From contig NZ_JAJOMY010000001.1 in the NCBI RefSeq assembly GCF_024699945.1, positions 4,057,350 to 4,121,349 of the forward strand: DNA of 64,000 bases, in the 5' to 3' direction. Every line of letters starts with the position of its first letter. The stretch's first letter is position 1. A model generated the notes under the pieces. The model searched no databases and was not told where the DNA came from. It saw nothing but the letters and a program-made list of their open reading frames with translations. The DNA is from Phenylobacterium sp. J426 (GTDB lineage: Bacteria; Pseudomonadota; Alphaproteobacteria; Caulobacterales; Caulobacteraceae). Positions 18,584 to 28,304 of the stretch are shown in pieces. A program made the position numbers and the translations under genes.

Positions 18584-20071
18584 TCATACGGGCTCTACCT
18601 CGAGGCAAAGCGTCTTGGTGTCCACGTAGTCGCGCACGCCGAACAGCGAACCTTCCCGCCCCAGGCCGGATTCCTTGACGCCCCCGAACGGCGCCACCTC
18701 GGTGGAGATCAGCCCGGTGTTGATCCCGACCATTCCGTACTGCAGGGCGCCGCCCACCCGCCAGACCCGCGAGTTGTCGCGGGTGAAGACGTAGGCGGCA
18801 AGGCCGGCGGATGTGGCGTTCGCCAGCGCGACGGCCTCCTGTTCGGTCTCGAACCTCACCAGGCCGGCGACTGGACCGAAAGTCTCCTCCCGGCAGAGCA
18901 GCGCGTCTCGCGCAACATCGGCCAGCACCGTGGGTTGGTAGAATGCGCCGGCCCCTTCGGCGGGGGCGCCGCCGGTCAGCACGCGGGCGCCGTCGCGAAG
19001 CGCGTCGGCCACATGGGCCGCGACCTTCCCGCGGGCGCGGTCGTCGATCAGAGGCCCCTGGTCCGTCGGACCTTCCAGGCCATCGCCGATGCGGAGCTCG
19101 GCCACCGCCTCGGCCAGGCGTGCGGCAAAGGCGTCGTAGATCCCGGCCTGGACGTAGAAGCGGTTGGCGCAGACGCAGGTCTGTCCGGTGTTGCGGAACT
19201 TCGACGCGATGGCGCCGGCGACCGCCTTATCCAGGTCGGCGTCGTCGAACACCAAGAAGGGCGCGTTGCCGCCAAGCTCAAGGCTGACCCGCTTGACGGT
19301 GGCCGCGCAGCGGGCCGCCAGCATCTTGCCGACGGGGGTCGAGCCCGTGAAGGTGAACTTGCGGACGCGCGGATCGGTGGTCAGCACCTCGCCGATCGCC
19401 GGCGCGTCGCCCATGACGATATTGAGCACGCCGGCCGGCAAACCGGCCTCTTCGGCGAGCACCGCGAGGGCCAGGGCGGAGAGCGGTGTCAGCTCAGACG
19501 GCTTGAGGACGACCGTACAGCCCACCGCAAGCGCCGGGCCGACCTTGCGGGTGATCATCGCCGCCGGGAAGTTCCAGGGGGTGATCGCCGCCACGACGCC
19601 CACCGGCTCATGCGTGACCACGATCCGCTTGTCGGCGAGATGGCCCGGGATGGTCACGCCGTAAACCCGCCGCGCCTCCTCGGCGAACCACTCGACGAAG
19701 GCCGCCGCATAGGCGACTTCGCCACGCGCCTCCGATAACGGCTTGCCCTGCTCCGCCGTCATCAGCCGCGCCAGGTCCTCGGCATGCTCGAGGATCAGCC
19801 GGCGCCAGTCTTTCAGGATGTCGGCCCGCGCCTTGGCGGGCTGGGCGCTCCAGGCGGGGAACGCGGCGTGGGCGGCGGCCACGGCGGCGTCCGCCTCCGC
19901 CGCGCCCAGCCGCGCAGCCCGCGCCAGCACCCCGCCGGTGGCGGGGTTGCTGACCTCGAAGCGCTCGGAGGTCTCCAGCCAGGTCCCGTCGACGAAGCCC
20001 GCCTCCCGCAGGAGGTCGGGGCGCCGGAGGGCGAGGCGCTGGCGTTCGTCGGCTTGGGCCACGGCGTTCAT
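18584..20071 (-). CDS. gabD: NAD(P)-dependent succinate-semialdehyde dehydrogenase
   Basis: Aldehyde dehydrogenase of 495 residues, full length, most like GabD. Features are the cofactor region AITPWNFPAAMITRKVGPAL, the catalytic Glu in LELGGNAPFLVFDDAD, and the nucleophile in NTGQTCVCANRFYV. The C-terminal GVKESGLGREGS and GVRDYVDTKTLCLEVEP endings are also characteristic. It oxidises succinate semialdehyde to succinate. The start ATGA-overlaps the gabT stop, so transamination and oxidation of GABA are coupled at translation. It lies upstream of the ABC importer. Confidence 0.92.
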   Translation of the reverse strand: MNAVAQADERQRLALRRPDLLREAGFVDGTWLETSERFEVSNPATGGVLARAARLGAAEADAAVAAAHAAFPAWSAQPAKARADILKDWRRLILEHAEDLARLMTAEQGKPLSEARGEVAYAAAFVEWFAEEARRVYGVTIPGHLADKRIVVTHEPVGVVAAITPWNFPAAMITRKVGPALAVGCTVVLKPSELTPLSALALAVLAEEAGLPAGVLNIVMGDAPAIGEVLTTDPRVRKFTFTGSTPVGKMLAARCAATVKRVSLELGGNAPFLVFDDADLDKAVAGAIASKFRNTGQTCVCANRFYVQAGIYDAFAARLAEAVAELRIGDGLEGPTDQGPLIDDRARGKVAAHVADALRDGARVLTGGAPAEGAGAFYQPTVLADVARDALLCREETFGPVAGLVRFETEQEAVALANATSAGLAAYVFTRDNSRVWRVGGALQYGMVGINTGLISTEVAPFGGVKESGLGREGSLFGVRDYVDTKTLCLEVEPV

Positions 20072-21361
20072 GCGCCCTGTGGCGCGGCGAGCGCCGCCTC
20101 GAGAAGGTCCAGCCCCTCGTGGAGGATGGCGTCGGAGGCGGTCAGCGGCGCCAGGGAGACGGATCGTCTCCCCGAACGGCCCGCAGGAGAGGACGATCAA
20201 CCCCAGCTCCAGGGCGCGCGCCGTGACGGCCTTCGCCGCGGCGCCGTCCGGCTCGCGGCTGCCGCGGGACGCCAGGACGTCGAAGGCCACCATGGCGCCC
20301 GGGCCCCGCGGCGGCGAGACGGGGACCAGATCGTTCCGCGTTGTGAAGCTGCGCAGGCGCTCGGTCAGGACGGCGCCCTGGGCGTTCGCCCGCCCCACCA
20401 GATCCTCGGCCTCGATCACATCGAGCACCGCCAGGGCCGCGGCGCAGGCGATCGGCGATCCGCCGTAGGTGCCGCCGAGGCCGCCTGGCTCCACCCGGTC
20501 CATGACGTCGGCCCGGCCGATGACCCCCGAGAGCGGGAAGCCCCCGGCCATCGACTTGGCGACCGAGATCAGGTCCGCCTTCACCGGATAGTGCTCCATG
20601 GCGAAGAGCCTGCCCGTGCGGGCGAAGCCGGTCTGCACCTCGTCGGCGACCAGCAGGATGCCGTGTTCGTCGCACACGGCCCGCATCGCCGTCATCAACT
20701 CCACGGGGACAGGGTTGAAGCCGCCCTCCCCCTGGACAGGCTCGAGGATGATGGCCGCAACGCGGTCGGGGGGGGACATCGGCCGCGAACAGGAACTGCA
20801 GCGCCCGCAGCGTATCGTCCAGCGACACGCCGTAGCGCTCATTGGGGAACGGCAGGTGATACACCTCCGCCGGCGCCGGCCCGAAGCCGCGCTTGTACGG
20901 CGCGACCTTGCCGGTCAGGCCCATGGTCAGCTGGGTCCGGCCGTGGAAGCCGTTGACGAACGCGATCACCGCCGAGCGGCCCGTCGCGGCCCGGGCGATC
21001 TTGACCGTGTTCTCCACCGCCTCGGCGCCGGTCGTGAAGAAGATCGTCTTCGCCGGGCCGTCGATGGGGGGCCAGAGCATTCAGGCGCTCGGCAAGCTCG
21101 ATGTAGGGCGCATACGGGACGATCTGGAACGCCGTATGGGTGTAGAGGTCGAGCTGCCGCTGCACGGCCTCGATCACGCGCGGATGGCGGTGTCCCACGT
21201 TGAGGACGGCGATCCCCCCCGGCGAAATCGACATAGCGGCGGCCTTCCGCATCCCAGAGCTCGGCGTTCTCGGCGCGCGCCGCATAGACGGCGGTGGCGT
21301 TGCCCACGCCGCGGGGAACGGCGGAGGCGCGGCGGGCGTGTAGGTCGGCGTTGGCGGGCAC
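20068..21361 (-). CDS. gabT: 4-aminobutyrate aminotransferase, class III (four frameshifts)
   Basis: PLP enzyme converting GABA plus 2-oxoglutarate to succinate semialdehyde and glutamate. When repaired it has about 429 residues, right for GabT. Visible parts are AVPRGVGNAT, DFAGGIAVLNVGHRHP, GAEAVENTVKIARAATGR, EPVQGEGGFNPVP, DEVQTGFARTG, and the PLP lysine in SVAKSMAGGFPLSG. Four surplus bases in homopolymers break the frame: 21214-21220 (C7), 21066-21071 (G6), 20768-20775 (G run) and 20154-20156. The start is uncertain: GTG at 21361 (used here) or TTG at 21403. A GGTGAC-N5-GTCACC repeat lies upstream. Confidence 0.88.
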
Positions 21362-21442
21362 GGCGATGACTCTTGGTTGCAGAACTTGAGCGAAGGTCGA
21401 CAATTCGCCGGAGGGACGACAGGCGATAACGGGGCCTGGATT

Positions 21443-21459
21443 GGTGACTGGAAGTCACC
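21443..21459. promoter_or_regulatory. GGTGAC-N5-GTCACC operator upstream of gabT
   Basis: Perfect inverted repeat GGTGACTGGAAGTCACC, 82 bases before the GTG start of gabT. It contains the T-N11-A pattern of LysR-type boxes. The same repeat, with at most one mismatch, precedes the TonB receptor (24052) and the exported amidohydrolase (30072). A LysR regulator is encoded nearby at 25638-26603. Confidence 0.65.
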
Positions 21460-21491
21460 TCCCGGCGATCGCGACGGATCGCGAATGGAAA

Positions 21492-21515
21492 AGGCGCTCC
21501 CCGGGGGGAGCGCCT
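21492..21515 (-). terminator. Intrinsic terminator of the TonB-dependent receptor
   Basis: Read on the minus strand, a nine-base perfect stem AGGCGCTCC / GGAGCGCCT with a six-base loop is followed by TTTTCC. It lies 40 bases past the receptor stop. The T-run on that strand only makes it a good Rho-independent terminator for the receptor gene. Confidence 0.75.
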
Positions 21516-21554
21516 CGGCCCGGAGCGACGGGGAGGATCGCCGCCCGCGGGCGG

Positions 21555-23924
21555 TCAGTACCGAGCTGTCGCCTGGATGCCGATCACCCGCGGCTTGATG
21601 GTGTTCCCGGTCCAGAGCGGGCCGGCCTGGTAGATCGGCGCGTTCGTCGTCCAAGACACGTTGTTCAGCGCGTTCTCGACATAGAGCTCGAGGGTGACCT
21701 CCGGCGTCACCTCCACGCCGGCCCGGAAATCGAGCTGGCTGGTGGCGTACAGCCCCTCGGTGCGGGTCCGGTCGTAAACGGAGGCGACGGGGTTCTGGTA
21801 GGGGAACGGCCCGTCGTTAGCCGACTTGGAGCTCCACTGCCCGCGGACGAAGGCGTCGCGACCGGCGACCTCGAAGGCGTACTCGGCCGCCAGGTTGAGC
21901 GTCCACGGCGTGGCGCCCAGGGTCTGCCCCTTGAACACCAAGGGCGAGGTGCCGACGATGATCGTGCTGTCGTAGTAGGCGTCGGTGTAGCCCACAGCCG
22001 CGCTGAGGGTCAGTGCGTCCGTGGCGCGGACGGTGACGTTCAGGTCGCCGCCCTTGCTGATGGCGGAGGCGGTGTTGGCGACCAGGCTGAAGGCGCAGGG
22101 CAGACGGATCTGCTGCTGGATGTCGGTCCACTTGGTGTGGAACAGCGACGCCTGGAAGGAGACCCGCCTGTCCAGGAAGGCGCTCTTCACGCCGATCTCG
22201 TAGGTCTTGGTCTTGTCCGAGTCGTAGGTGTCGCCACCGTCGATGCCGAGCACCGCGAGGTCCGCGGCGCAGACGTCCGGCACCGCCTTGTTCACCCCGC
22301 CAGTCCGGTAGCCCTTGGCGAAGGAGCCGTAGATCAGGGTGTCGTCGCTCTGCTGCCAGGACAGCGCCACTCGCGGCGTGAAGGGCTTCTCGCTCAGCTG
22401 GCCCGAAGCCGTGGCGATCCCGCCGGCGTAGGAGACCCCGCGTTCGATGATGTCGAACTTCAGGGTGTCCTTGGAATAGCGGCCCCCGACGCTCAGGGTC
22501 AGGTCGGGGATGATCTCGAAGTCGACATTGCCGAACACCGCCGTCATCTTCTCGATCGTGTTCTCGTTGCCGTAGTAGCGGTGCACCCCGTCGACCATGA
22601 ACGGGGCCGCCGCCAGTGGCCGGCCGATCTGGATCTGATAGGCCAGCGGGTAGTGGGCCGAGGTGATCGGCACGTCCGACTTCAGCGACGAGCGCGAGTG
22701 GTAGAGGCCCGCCGTCCAGCGCAGACGCGCGGTCGGGTCGGCGCTGTTGAAGCGCAGCTCGTGCGTGGCCAGCCGCTGCTCCGCGACCGGGTTCTGGTAC
22801 GTCACCGGGCGAAGGCCGGGAATGAGCGGGAACAGCCAGCGGGCTCCAGGGAGACGCGGTCGTTGGTATGGGTCGCGTCGTTGAACGCGTTGGACTTGCG
22901 GTACAGGTAGGAGCTGACAGCCGTCACCGTCATCGGCTCGAGCTCGGCCACCACCTTCATCGCGGGCAGGATGAACCGGTCGCTCTGCGGCTGCGCGAAC
23001 GGCGCGTAGCTGGTGAAGTCCCCGCTGTCCGGGTCGGCCACGCCGCGCGGACACGGGTTCACCGTCGGCGCCAGCGGGATCGTCGCCGGGCACACCGTAT
23101 AGAGCGCCGGCCGGTCGTCCTGCTTGACGTTCTGGTAGTAGAGGCTGGGCTGGATCGACAGCCAGTCCGTGGGGGCGATGTTCAGGGCGCCGCGGAAGAT
23201 CGAGGCATGGGTCGCATTGCTGTTCGGGTTGCGGTCGTTCGGGTCCTGCCAGCTCTGACGGTCGATCCAGCCGCCCTCCTCCCGCTGCAGGAAGCTGACG
23301 CGGAAGCCCAGCCGGTCGGCGATGATGGGGCCGCCCACCGCCACCCCGGCCTCATAGCTCGGGTCGCCGTCATCGACGATGCTGGCCCGGGCGCGGGCGT
23401 ATACGCTGTAGCTCGTCAGGCTGGGCGTCGGGGTGATGAAGCGGATGGCGCCGCCTTGGGAGCTCGAGCCGAACAGCGTGCCCTGCGGGCCGCGGAGCAC
23501 CTCGATCCGCTCGAGGTCGAAGATGTAGGGGACCGTGCTCCCCGAGTAGTTGATGGAGGCGTTCCGGGCCTGAATGGGAGTGTCGTCGATATAGACCGCG
23601 GCCGTTGCGGGCGCCGGCGGTCGATTCGATGCCACGGATCGCGATGCGCTGGGTGCGGTCCTGCGGGATGTCGACGCCCGGCGTCTGCAGGGCCACGTCG
23701 CGGACGTCGCGGATCCCGCGCTGGTCCATGGCCTCCTGGCTATAGGCGCTGACGCTGATCGGCGCCTTGCTCAGCTGCACCGCCTGCTTGGTGGCGGTGA
23801 TCACGATCTCCTCGACCTGGGTGGCCGACTCCTGAGCGGCGGCAGCGCCGCTCGCGCCGACCGCGGTGGCGGCCAGGGCGGCGCCCATCAGCAGCCGGCC
23901 GCGTCGCGAAACCTTCATCCCCAT
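21555..23924 (-). CDS. TonB-dependent outer-membrane receptor (two frameshifts)
   Basis: Outer-membrane active transporter, about 789 residues when repaired. The signal peptide is followed by a TonB-box-like VEEIVITATKQ and a plug domain (APISVSAYSQEAMDQRGI, RIEVLRGPQGTLFG). The large barrel ends in VIGIQATARY with terminal aromatic Tyr. The frame breaks near 23609-23611 (one surplus base) and near 22841-22846 (one missing base). It is of the CirA/Fiu-like type common in Caulobacterales, whose ligands are often organic compounds. The upstream GGTGTC-N5-GTCACC repeat suggests co-regulation with gabT and the amidohydrolase, so the ligand may be an amine-derived compound (inference). Confidence 0.88.
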
Positions 23925-24051
23925 CCTCTATCCCCTCTCGTGTTGGCCCGCGCCTGTGGCGTCTCGGCCCGCAGCCTTGGCCGCACCCTTGCTTGGCCCG
24001 GAGCTTCCGCGCCTTTGCGCCCCCTCGGGAGGTGCAAAACACAGCCTGAGT

Positions 24052-24068
24052 GGTGTCTCACGGTCACC
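24052..24068. promoter_or_regulatory. GGTGTC-N5-GTCACC operator between TonB receptor and His-rich protein
   Basis: GGTGTCTCACGGTCACC differs by one base from the perfect repeats at 21443 and 30072. It lies 128 bases from the receptor start and 88 from the divergent His-rich protein start, so it may serve either gene or both. Confidence 0.55.
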
Positions 24069-24155
24069 ACCCGTCTCGAAGCCGGACGTCGTCCCCGCCC
24101 CGCCATCCCGTCCCGGCGGTTGACCCGGGGCGCGGCCTCCCGGAGACCAGAGCGC

Positions 24156-24695
24156 ATGGTCCTGCGCGCCCTGGCCGTTCCGGCCGCCCTCGCCGCCCTC
24201 ATGTTCCCCGGATCCGCCGGCGCGTCGGATGCCGGCCTCATCGGCCGCCTGTCGGCGCGCAGCTTCGTCGTCCCGGACGCCCGAGGCGCCCCCGTCCCAC
24301 TCGAGTTCAGCGCGCCGCACGCCGGCGTCGTGGAGGTGCGGATCGCCGGCGAGGTCACCGATCGATACCGGATCGACTCGGATGGCGGGGGCGAGCACGT
24401 CCACGCCGCAGCGCCGGATCTCGTCTCACAGGCGACGTTCGCCCCCGACAGCTGGTCGCGGAGCTACAAGGGCCTGACGGTGACCTACGCCCTGAGCCCG
24501 GAGGGAGATCTCGTCGGGCGCCTCAGCGGCGCCGTCGAGGCCTGGCAGGCGCCCAGGTTCGTCTACGCCCATAATCCGCACCGGCCTGACCTGGCGCGCC
24601 GCCTGCGCGACGCCGTAGAGCGCGCGCATGCGGAAGCCGACCGCTACGAGGGGCACGACCACGACCACGATCACGAGGACGGACCGGCTCAGTAG
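24156..24695 (+). CDS. Exported protein with His/Asp-rich tail
   Basis: A 179-residue protein of no family I recognise. An N-terminal signal peptide (AVPAALAALMFPGSAGASDA) leads into a beta-rich region (PVPLEFSAPHAGVVEVRIAG, SRSYKGLTVTYALSPEGD). The C-terminus is a metal-binding-like string, GHDHDHDHEDGP. Such tails occur on periplasmic zinc, nickel or copper handling proteins. The gene is divergent from the TonB receptor and shares its operator region. Its stop overlaps the convergent dehydrogenase by seven bases. The start at 24156 is chosen for the signal peptide; earlier in-frame starts give no better one. Confidence 0.72.
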   Translation: MVLRALAVPAALAALMFPGSAGASDAGLIGRLSARSFVVPDARGAPVPLEFSAPHAGVVEVRIAGEVTDRYRIDSDGGGEHVHAAAPDLVSQATFAPDSWSRSYKGLTVTYALSPEGDLVGRLSGAVEAWQAPRFVYAHNPHRPDLARRLRDAVERAHAEADRYEGHDHDHDHEDGPAQ

Positions 24696-25633
24696 CCGGC
24701 CTGAGGGTCCACGATGTCGGCGACAGGCTCGCCGCGCAGCAGGCGGCCGAGATTGGCGGCCACCACCTCCGCCGCAGTCTCCGGATAGGTGAAGGCGGCG
24801 GCGTGCGGGATGACCCGCACGCCGGGATGGCGCCAGAATGCATGCTCCGGCGGCAGCGGCTCGCTGCGGAACACGTCGAGGGTCGCCGCCGCGATCCGGC
24901 CAGACGCCAGGGCGTCGAGCAGATCTGCCTCGACCAGGTGGGCGCCGCGGCCCGCCTGGATCAGGCAGGCGCCGGGCGCCAGGCGGGCGAAGAGCTGCGC
25001 GTTCAGAATCCCCTCGGTCTCGGACGTCAGCGGCAGAACGCAGACGAGGATCTCGCAGCCATCGGCGAAGGCTGGAAGGCCGGCCGGGCCGTGGAAGGTC
25101 TCCACGCCCTCAAGCGCCTTGGGGCGACGCGACCAGCCCCGCACCTGGAAGCCCAGGTCGGCTAGAGCGCGGGCGCAGCGCCCGCCGAGCTCCCCCAGCC
25201 CCATGACGCCGACGCGCCGGCGGCCGATCCGCGGCGGGCGCAGCGGCCTCCATGTGGCGTTCGCCTGCTGCTGTTCGTAGACGTGGACGAGGCGATGATG
25301 ATGCAGCGTGCGCATCACCACGAACTCCACCATGCCGTCCGCGAGGCTGGGATCGACCATCCGCACGATCGGCACGGCCGGAAGCGTGGCGTCCGCCAGC
25401 AGCCCGTCGACGCCCGCGCCGAGCGAGAAGATCGCCTGCAGGTTGGGGAACGACCGCCAGAAGCCCGGCGGGTTCCCCCAGGCCATGCCGAAGACCACGG
25501 CGTCTGCGTCGGGCGCATCCGGCCAGACCCACAGCTCGACGCTTGAGAGCGCGGCCTTCAGCGCGTCGCGCCACGCCGAGGTATCGACGCCTTCGCAGGC
25601 GAAGAGCAGCACCGGCTGGGAGCCCGCGACCAC
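24689..25633 (-). CDS. D-2-hydroxyacid dehydrogenase, glyoxylate/hydroxypyruvate reductase A-like
   Basis: NAD(P)-dependent 2-hydroxyacid dehydrogenase of 314 residues, closest in layout to GhrA. The Rossmann motif is MGLGELGGRCARALADLGF. The arginine that binds the substrate carboxylate lies in IQAGRGAHLVEADLL, the acidic partner in LDVFRSEPLPPEH, and the catalytic His in VIPHAAAFTYPE. It reduces glyoxylate, hydroxypyruvate or related 2-oxoacids. It is five bases downstream of the LysR gene and probably co-transcribed with it. Confidence 0.87.
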   Translation of the reverse strand: MVAGSQPVLLFACEGVDTSAWRDALKAALSSVELWVWPDAPDADAVVFGMAWGNPPGFWRSFPNLQAIFSLGAGVDGLLADATLPAVPIVRMVDPSLADGMVEFVVMRTLHHHRLVHVYEQQQANATWRPLRPPRIGRRRVGVMGLGELGGRCARALADLGFQVRGWSRRPKALEGVETFHGPAGLPAFADGCEILVCVLPLTSETEGILNAQLFARLAPGACLIQAGRGAHLVEADLLDALASGRIAAATLDVFRSEPLPPEHAFWRHPGVRVIPHAAAFTYPETAAEVVAANLGRLLRGEPVADIVDPQAGY

Positions 25634-25637
25634 CGGG

Positions 25638-26603
25638 CTAGTCCAGGGCTGGATCGTCGGCGGCCGCGCGCTCGAGCCAGCGCCGGAACTTGAGGATGGC
25701 AGGATCGCGCCACCGATCCTTGCGGACCCGCAGGGCGTAGGCGCCGAAGCGGATCTCCGGCTGGTCCGGCTGCAGCTTCAGTTGGACCAGCTCTCCGGAT
25801 GCCAGCTCGTCGCCCACCAGCAGCGCGTTTGTCAGCGCGACGCCCTGCCCGCGACGAGCGGCGTCGAGGGTGAGGTGGGCATGCCAAAGCCGCGGGCCGC
25901 CGAGCCGCTCCGGCGCCTGCACCTGCCGGGCCGCGAGCCAGGCGCGCCACTCGCTGTCGTCGTCTTCGTGGAGCAGGGTTTCCCCGAGCAGAGCCGACAC
26001 CGGCGCGTCGGCCCCGAGACGGGCGGCCACGGAAGGACTGGCGGCGGGGAACACCGACGGCCGCGCGATCTCCACAGACTGAACGTCGGGGTCGTGAGGC
26101 GGAGCCATGTCCCGTACGTACCGGATGTCCGCATCCGCCTCATGGCGCCCGAAGTCGGGGGCGTGATCGGTGGGCCGCACCTCGAGATCGAAGCCCGGGT
26201 GGACGGCGTTGAATTCCGGGAGGCGTCGGATGAGCCAGCGATAGGCGAAGCCGGGCACGCTCCAGATGACGAGCCGGCTCTCGTCGCCACGATGCGTCAG
26301 ATCGAGCGTGGCGCGGCTGATCTCCTCGAGGGCGGCGGAGATCCGGGCGAGATATTTGGCGCCCTCCTGGGTGAGTTGGCCGCCGCGATCGCGGTCGATC
26401 AGCTTCACGCCCGCCCACTCCTCGAGGGCGCGCAGGTGGCGGCTCACCGCCGCGTGGTCCACCCCGAGTTCCTGGGCCGCGCGCCGGATGCCGCCCAGCT
26501 GGCCGACCGCCTCGAAGGCGCGCAGGGCCGCGAACGGCGGCAGGAGGCGGCGCGCCGGCGCGGACCGCCCTCCAGCTCCCGGTCGTGGGCCTTCCCGCGC
26601 CAT
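25638..26603 (-). CDS. LysR-type transcriptional regulator, GcvA-like
   Basis: Regulator of 321 residues. The N-terminal winged helix-turn-helix is clear (PPFAALRAFEAVGQLGGI, AAQELGVDHAAVSRHLRALE, GVKLIDRDRGG). A periplasmic-binding-like effector domain follows. The N-terminus and the LPPFAALRAFEA start are typical of GcvA-type members. It is a candidate to bind the GGTGAC-N5-GTCACC repeats, which contain T-N11-A, but none of those repeats lies directly before this gene. The start is placed at ATG 26603. Confidence 0.9.
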   Translation of the reverse strand: MAREGPRPGAGGRSAPARRLLPPFAALRAFEAVGQLGGIRRAAQELGVDHAAVSRHLRALEEWAGVKLIDRDRGGQLTQEGAKYLARISAALEEISRATLDLTHRGDESRLVIWSVPGFAYRWLIRRLPEFNAVHPGFDLEVRPTDHAPDFGRHEADADIRYVRDMAPPHDPDVQSVEIARPSVFPAASPSVAARLGADAPVSALLGETLLHEDDDSEWRAWLAARQVQAPERLGGPRLWHAHLTLDAARRGQGVALTNALLVGDELASGELVQLKLQPDQPEIRFGAYALRVRKDRWRDPAILKFRRWLERAAADDPALD

Positions 26604-26719
26604 AACGCTCTCTACCGACTCGACAACGCGCACGGTCGGGAGATCGAACCCGCTTGTCAAAGCCCGGCTTGTCGCGGGGCTTGCGCCGTCCTCCGCCACC
26701 CTCAGGCCGCCGCGGCTCG

Positions 26720-28219
26720 TCACGCCATGGTCGGGATGACGAAGCTCTGGTCGGTCGCAGCGGGTCCGCTCCTGGGCCAGCGCTGGGTGACCGTCTTGGT
26801 GCGGGTGTAGAAGCGCACCCCGTCCATCCCGTACTGATTGAGGTCGCCGAAGCCGGAGCGCTTCCACCCTCCGAAGGAGTGGTAGGACACCGGCACCGGG
26901 ATCGGCACATTGATCCCGACCATGCCCACCTCCACGTCGGTGGCGAAGCTGCGCGCCGCCTCGCCGTCGCGGGTGAAGATGGCGACGCCATTGCCGTAGG
27001 GGTGACGCGAGGCGAGCCCCACGGCCTCTTCCAGGCTCTGGGCCCGCACCACCTGCAGGACAGGTCCGAAGATCTCCTCCTGGTAGCTGCGCATGTCGGA
27101 TGTGACCCGGTCGAATAGCGTCGGCCCCAGGAAGTAGCCCTCCTCGTGCCCCTGCAGCTGGAAGCCGCGGCCGTCGATGACCAGTTCGGCGCCCTCATCG
27201 ACGCCCAGCTGGATGTAGCCCTCCACGCGCGCCTTGTGGGCTGCGCTGACAACCGGGCCGTAGTGCGCCTCCGGGTCGGTCGAGACCCCCACCCGAAGGC
27301 CGGCGATCGCGTCGACGAGACGGGCCCTTAGAGCCGCCGCCGTCGCCTCGCCGACCGGCACCACCACGGGCAGCGCCATGCAACGCTCGCCAGCGGACCC
27401 GTAGGCCGCGCCCAGGATGTCGTTCACCGCCTGGTCGAGGTCGGCGTCCGGCATGACCACGCCGTGGTTCTTGGCGCCGCCCATGCACTGCATGCGCTTG
27501 CCGGCGGCCGCACCGCGGCCGTAGACGTACTGGGCGATATCCGACGAGCCGACAAAGCTGATCGCCTTGATCTCCGGATGGTCGACCAAGGCGTCGACCA
27601 CCAGCTTGTCGCCCTGCACCACGTTCAGCACGCCAGCCGGCGCGCCGGCCTCGAGCAGGAGTTCCGCGAGGCGGACCGGCACGGAGGGATCGCGCTCCGA
27701 GGGCTTGAGGATGAAGGCGTTGCCCACCGCAATGGCCGGCGCGAGCATCCAAAGCGGGATCATCGCCGGGAAGTTGAAGGGGGTGATCCCCGCACAGATC
27801 CCCAGCGGCTGGCGCATCGAATAGACATCGATGCCGGGACCCGCTCCGACGGTATGCTCACCCTTCAGCAGGTGCGGCGCGCCGCAGACGAACTCCAGGA
27901 CGTCCAGCCCGCGCTGGATGTCGCCCCGGGCGTCGGACACCACCTTGCCGTGCTCGGAGGCCAGCCGTTCGGCGAGGGTGTCCATCTCGGCCTCGATCAG
28001 CCGCTTGAACTCGAACATCACCCGAGCGCGACGCTGCGGGTTCATCGCCGCCCACGCGGGTTGCGCCTGGCGAGCCGCGGCGACCGCCCGTTCCACCGTG
28101 TCGGCGTCGCCGAGCACCACCTCCGCCTGGGGGCGACCGAGGTTGGGATCGAACACCGGCTGGCGCCGCGCGCCGCCGTCGACGGCCTGACCGCCGATGT
28201 GATGAAGGATGGTGCGCAC
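26720..28219 (-). CDS. mmsA: CoA-acylating methylmalonate-semialdehyde dehydrogenase
   Basis: Aldehyde dehydrogenase of 499 residues with a GTG start. It converts methylmalonate semialdehyde to propionyl-CoA (or malonate semialdehyde to acetyl-CoA) in valine, beta-alanine and inositol breakdown. MmsA-type features are VCGAPHLLKGEHT, GITPFNFPAMIPLWMLAPAI, MGGAKNHGVVMPDAD and the catalytic Cys in GSAGERCMALPVVV. The C-terminal SFGGWKRSGFGDLNQYGMDG is also typical. No mmsB or valine-pathway partner is adjacent, so it may serve the beta-alanine end of polyamine breakdown here (inference). Confidence 0.93.
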   Translation of the reverse strand: MRTILHHIGGQAVDGGARRQPVFDPNLGRPQAEVVLGDADTVERAVAAARQAQPAWAAMNPQRRARVMFEFKRLIEAEMDTLAERLASEHGKVVSDARGDIQRGLDVLEFVCGAPHLLKGEHTVGAGPGIDVYSMRQPLGICAGITPFNFPAMIPLWMLAPAIAVGNAFILKPSERDPSVPVRLAELLLEAGAPAGVLNVVQGDKLVVDALVDHPEIKAISFVGSSDIAQYVYGRGAAAGKRMQCMGGAKNHGVVMPDADLDQAVNDILGAAYGSAGERCMALPVVVPVGEATAAALRARLVDAIAGLRVGVSTDPEAHYGPVVSAAHKARVEGYIQLGVDEGAELVIDGRGFQLQGHEEGYFLGPTLFDRVTSDMRSYQEEIFGPVLQVVRAQSLEEAVGLASRHPYGNGVAIFTRDGEAARSFATDVEVGMVGINVPIPVPVSYHSFGGWKRSGFGDLNQYGMDGVRFYTRTKTVTQRWPRSGPAATDQSFVIPTMA

Positions 28220-28304
28220 TGGGGAATCTCCGCGCAGCGTCGGCTCCGGCCCCTAAGGGACGGACGACGCGGCTCTGCCTTGGGATTGTAAGGGGGCGCT
28301 GGCC

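Noticed and set aside
20068..21403. Treating gabT as several genes or a pseudogene
   Set aside because: All conserved GabT motifs are present in order, each break sits in a homopolymer, and removal of one base at each gives a full-length protein coupled to intact gabD.
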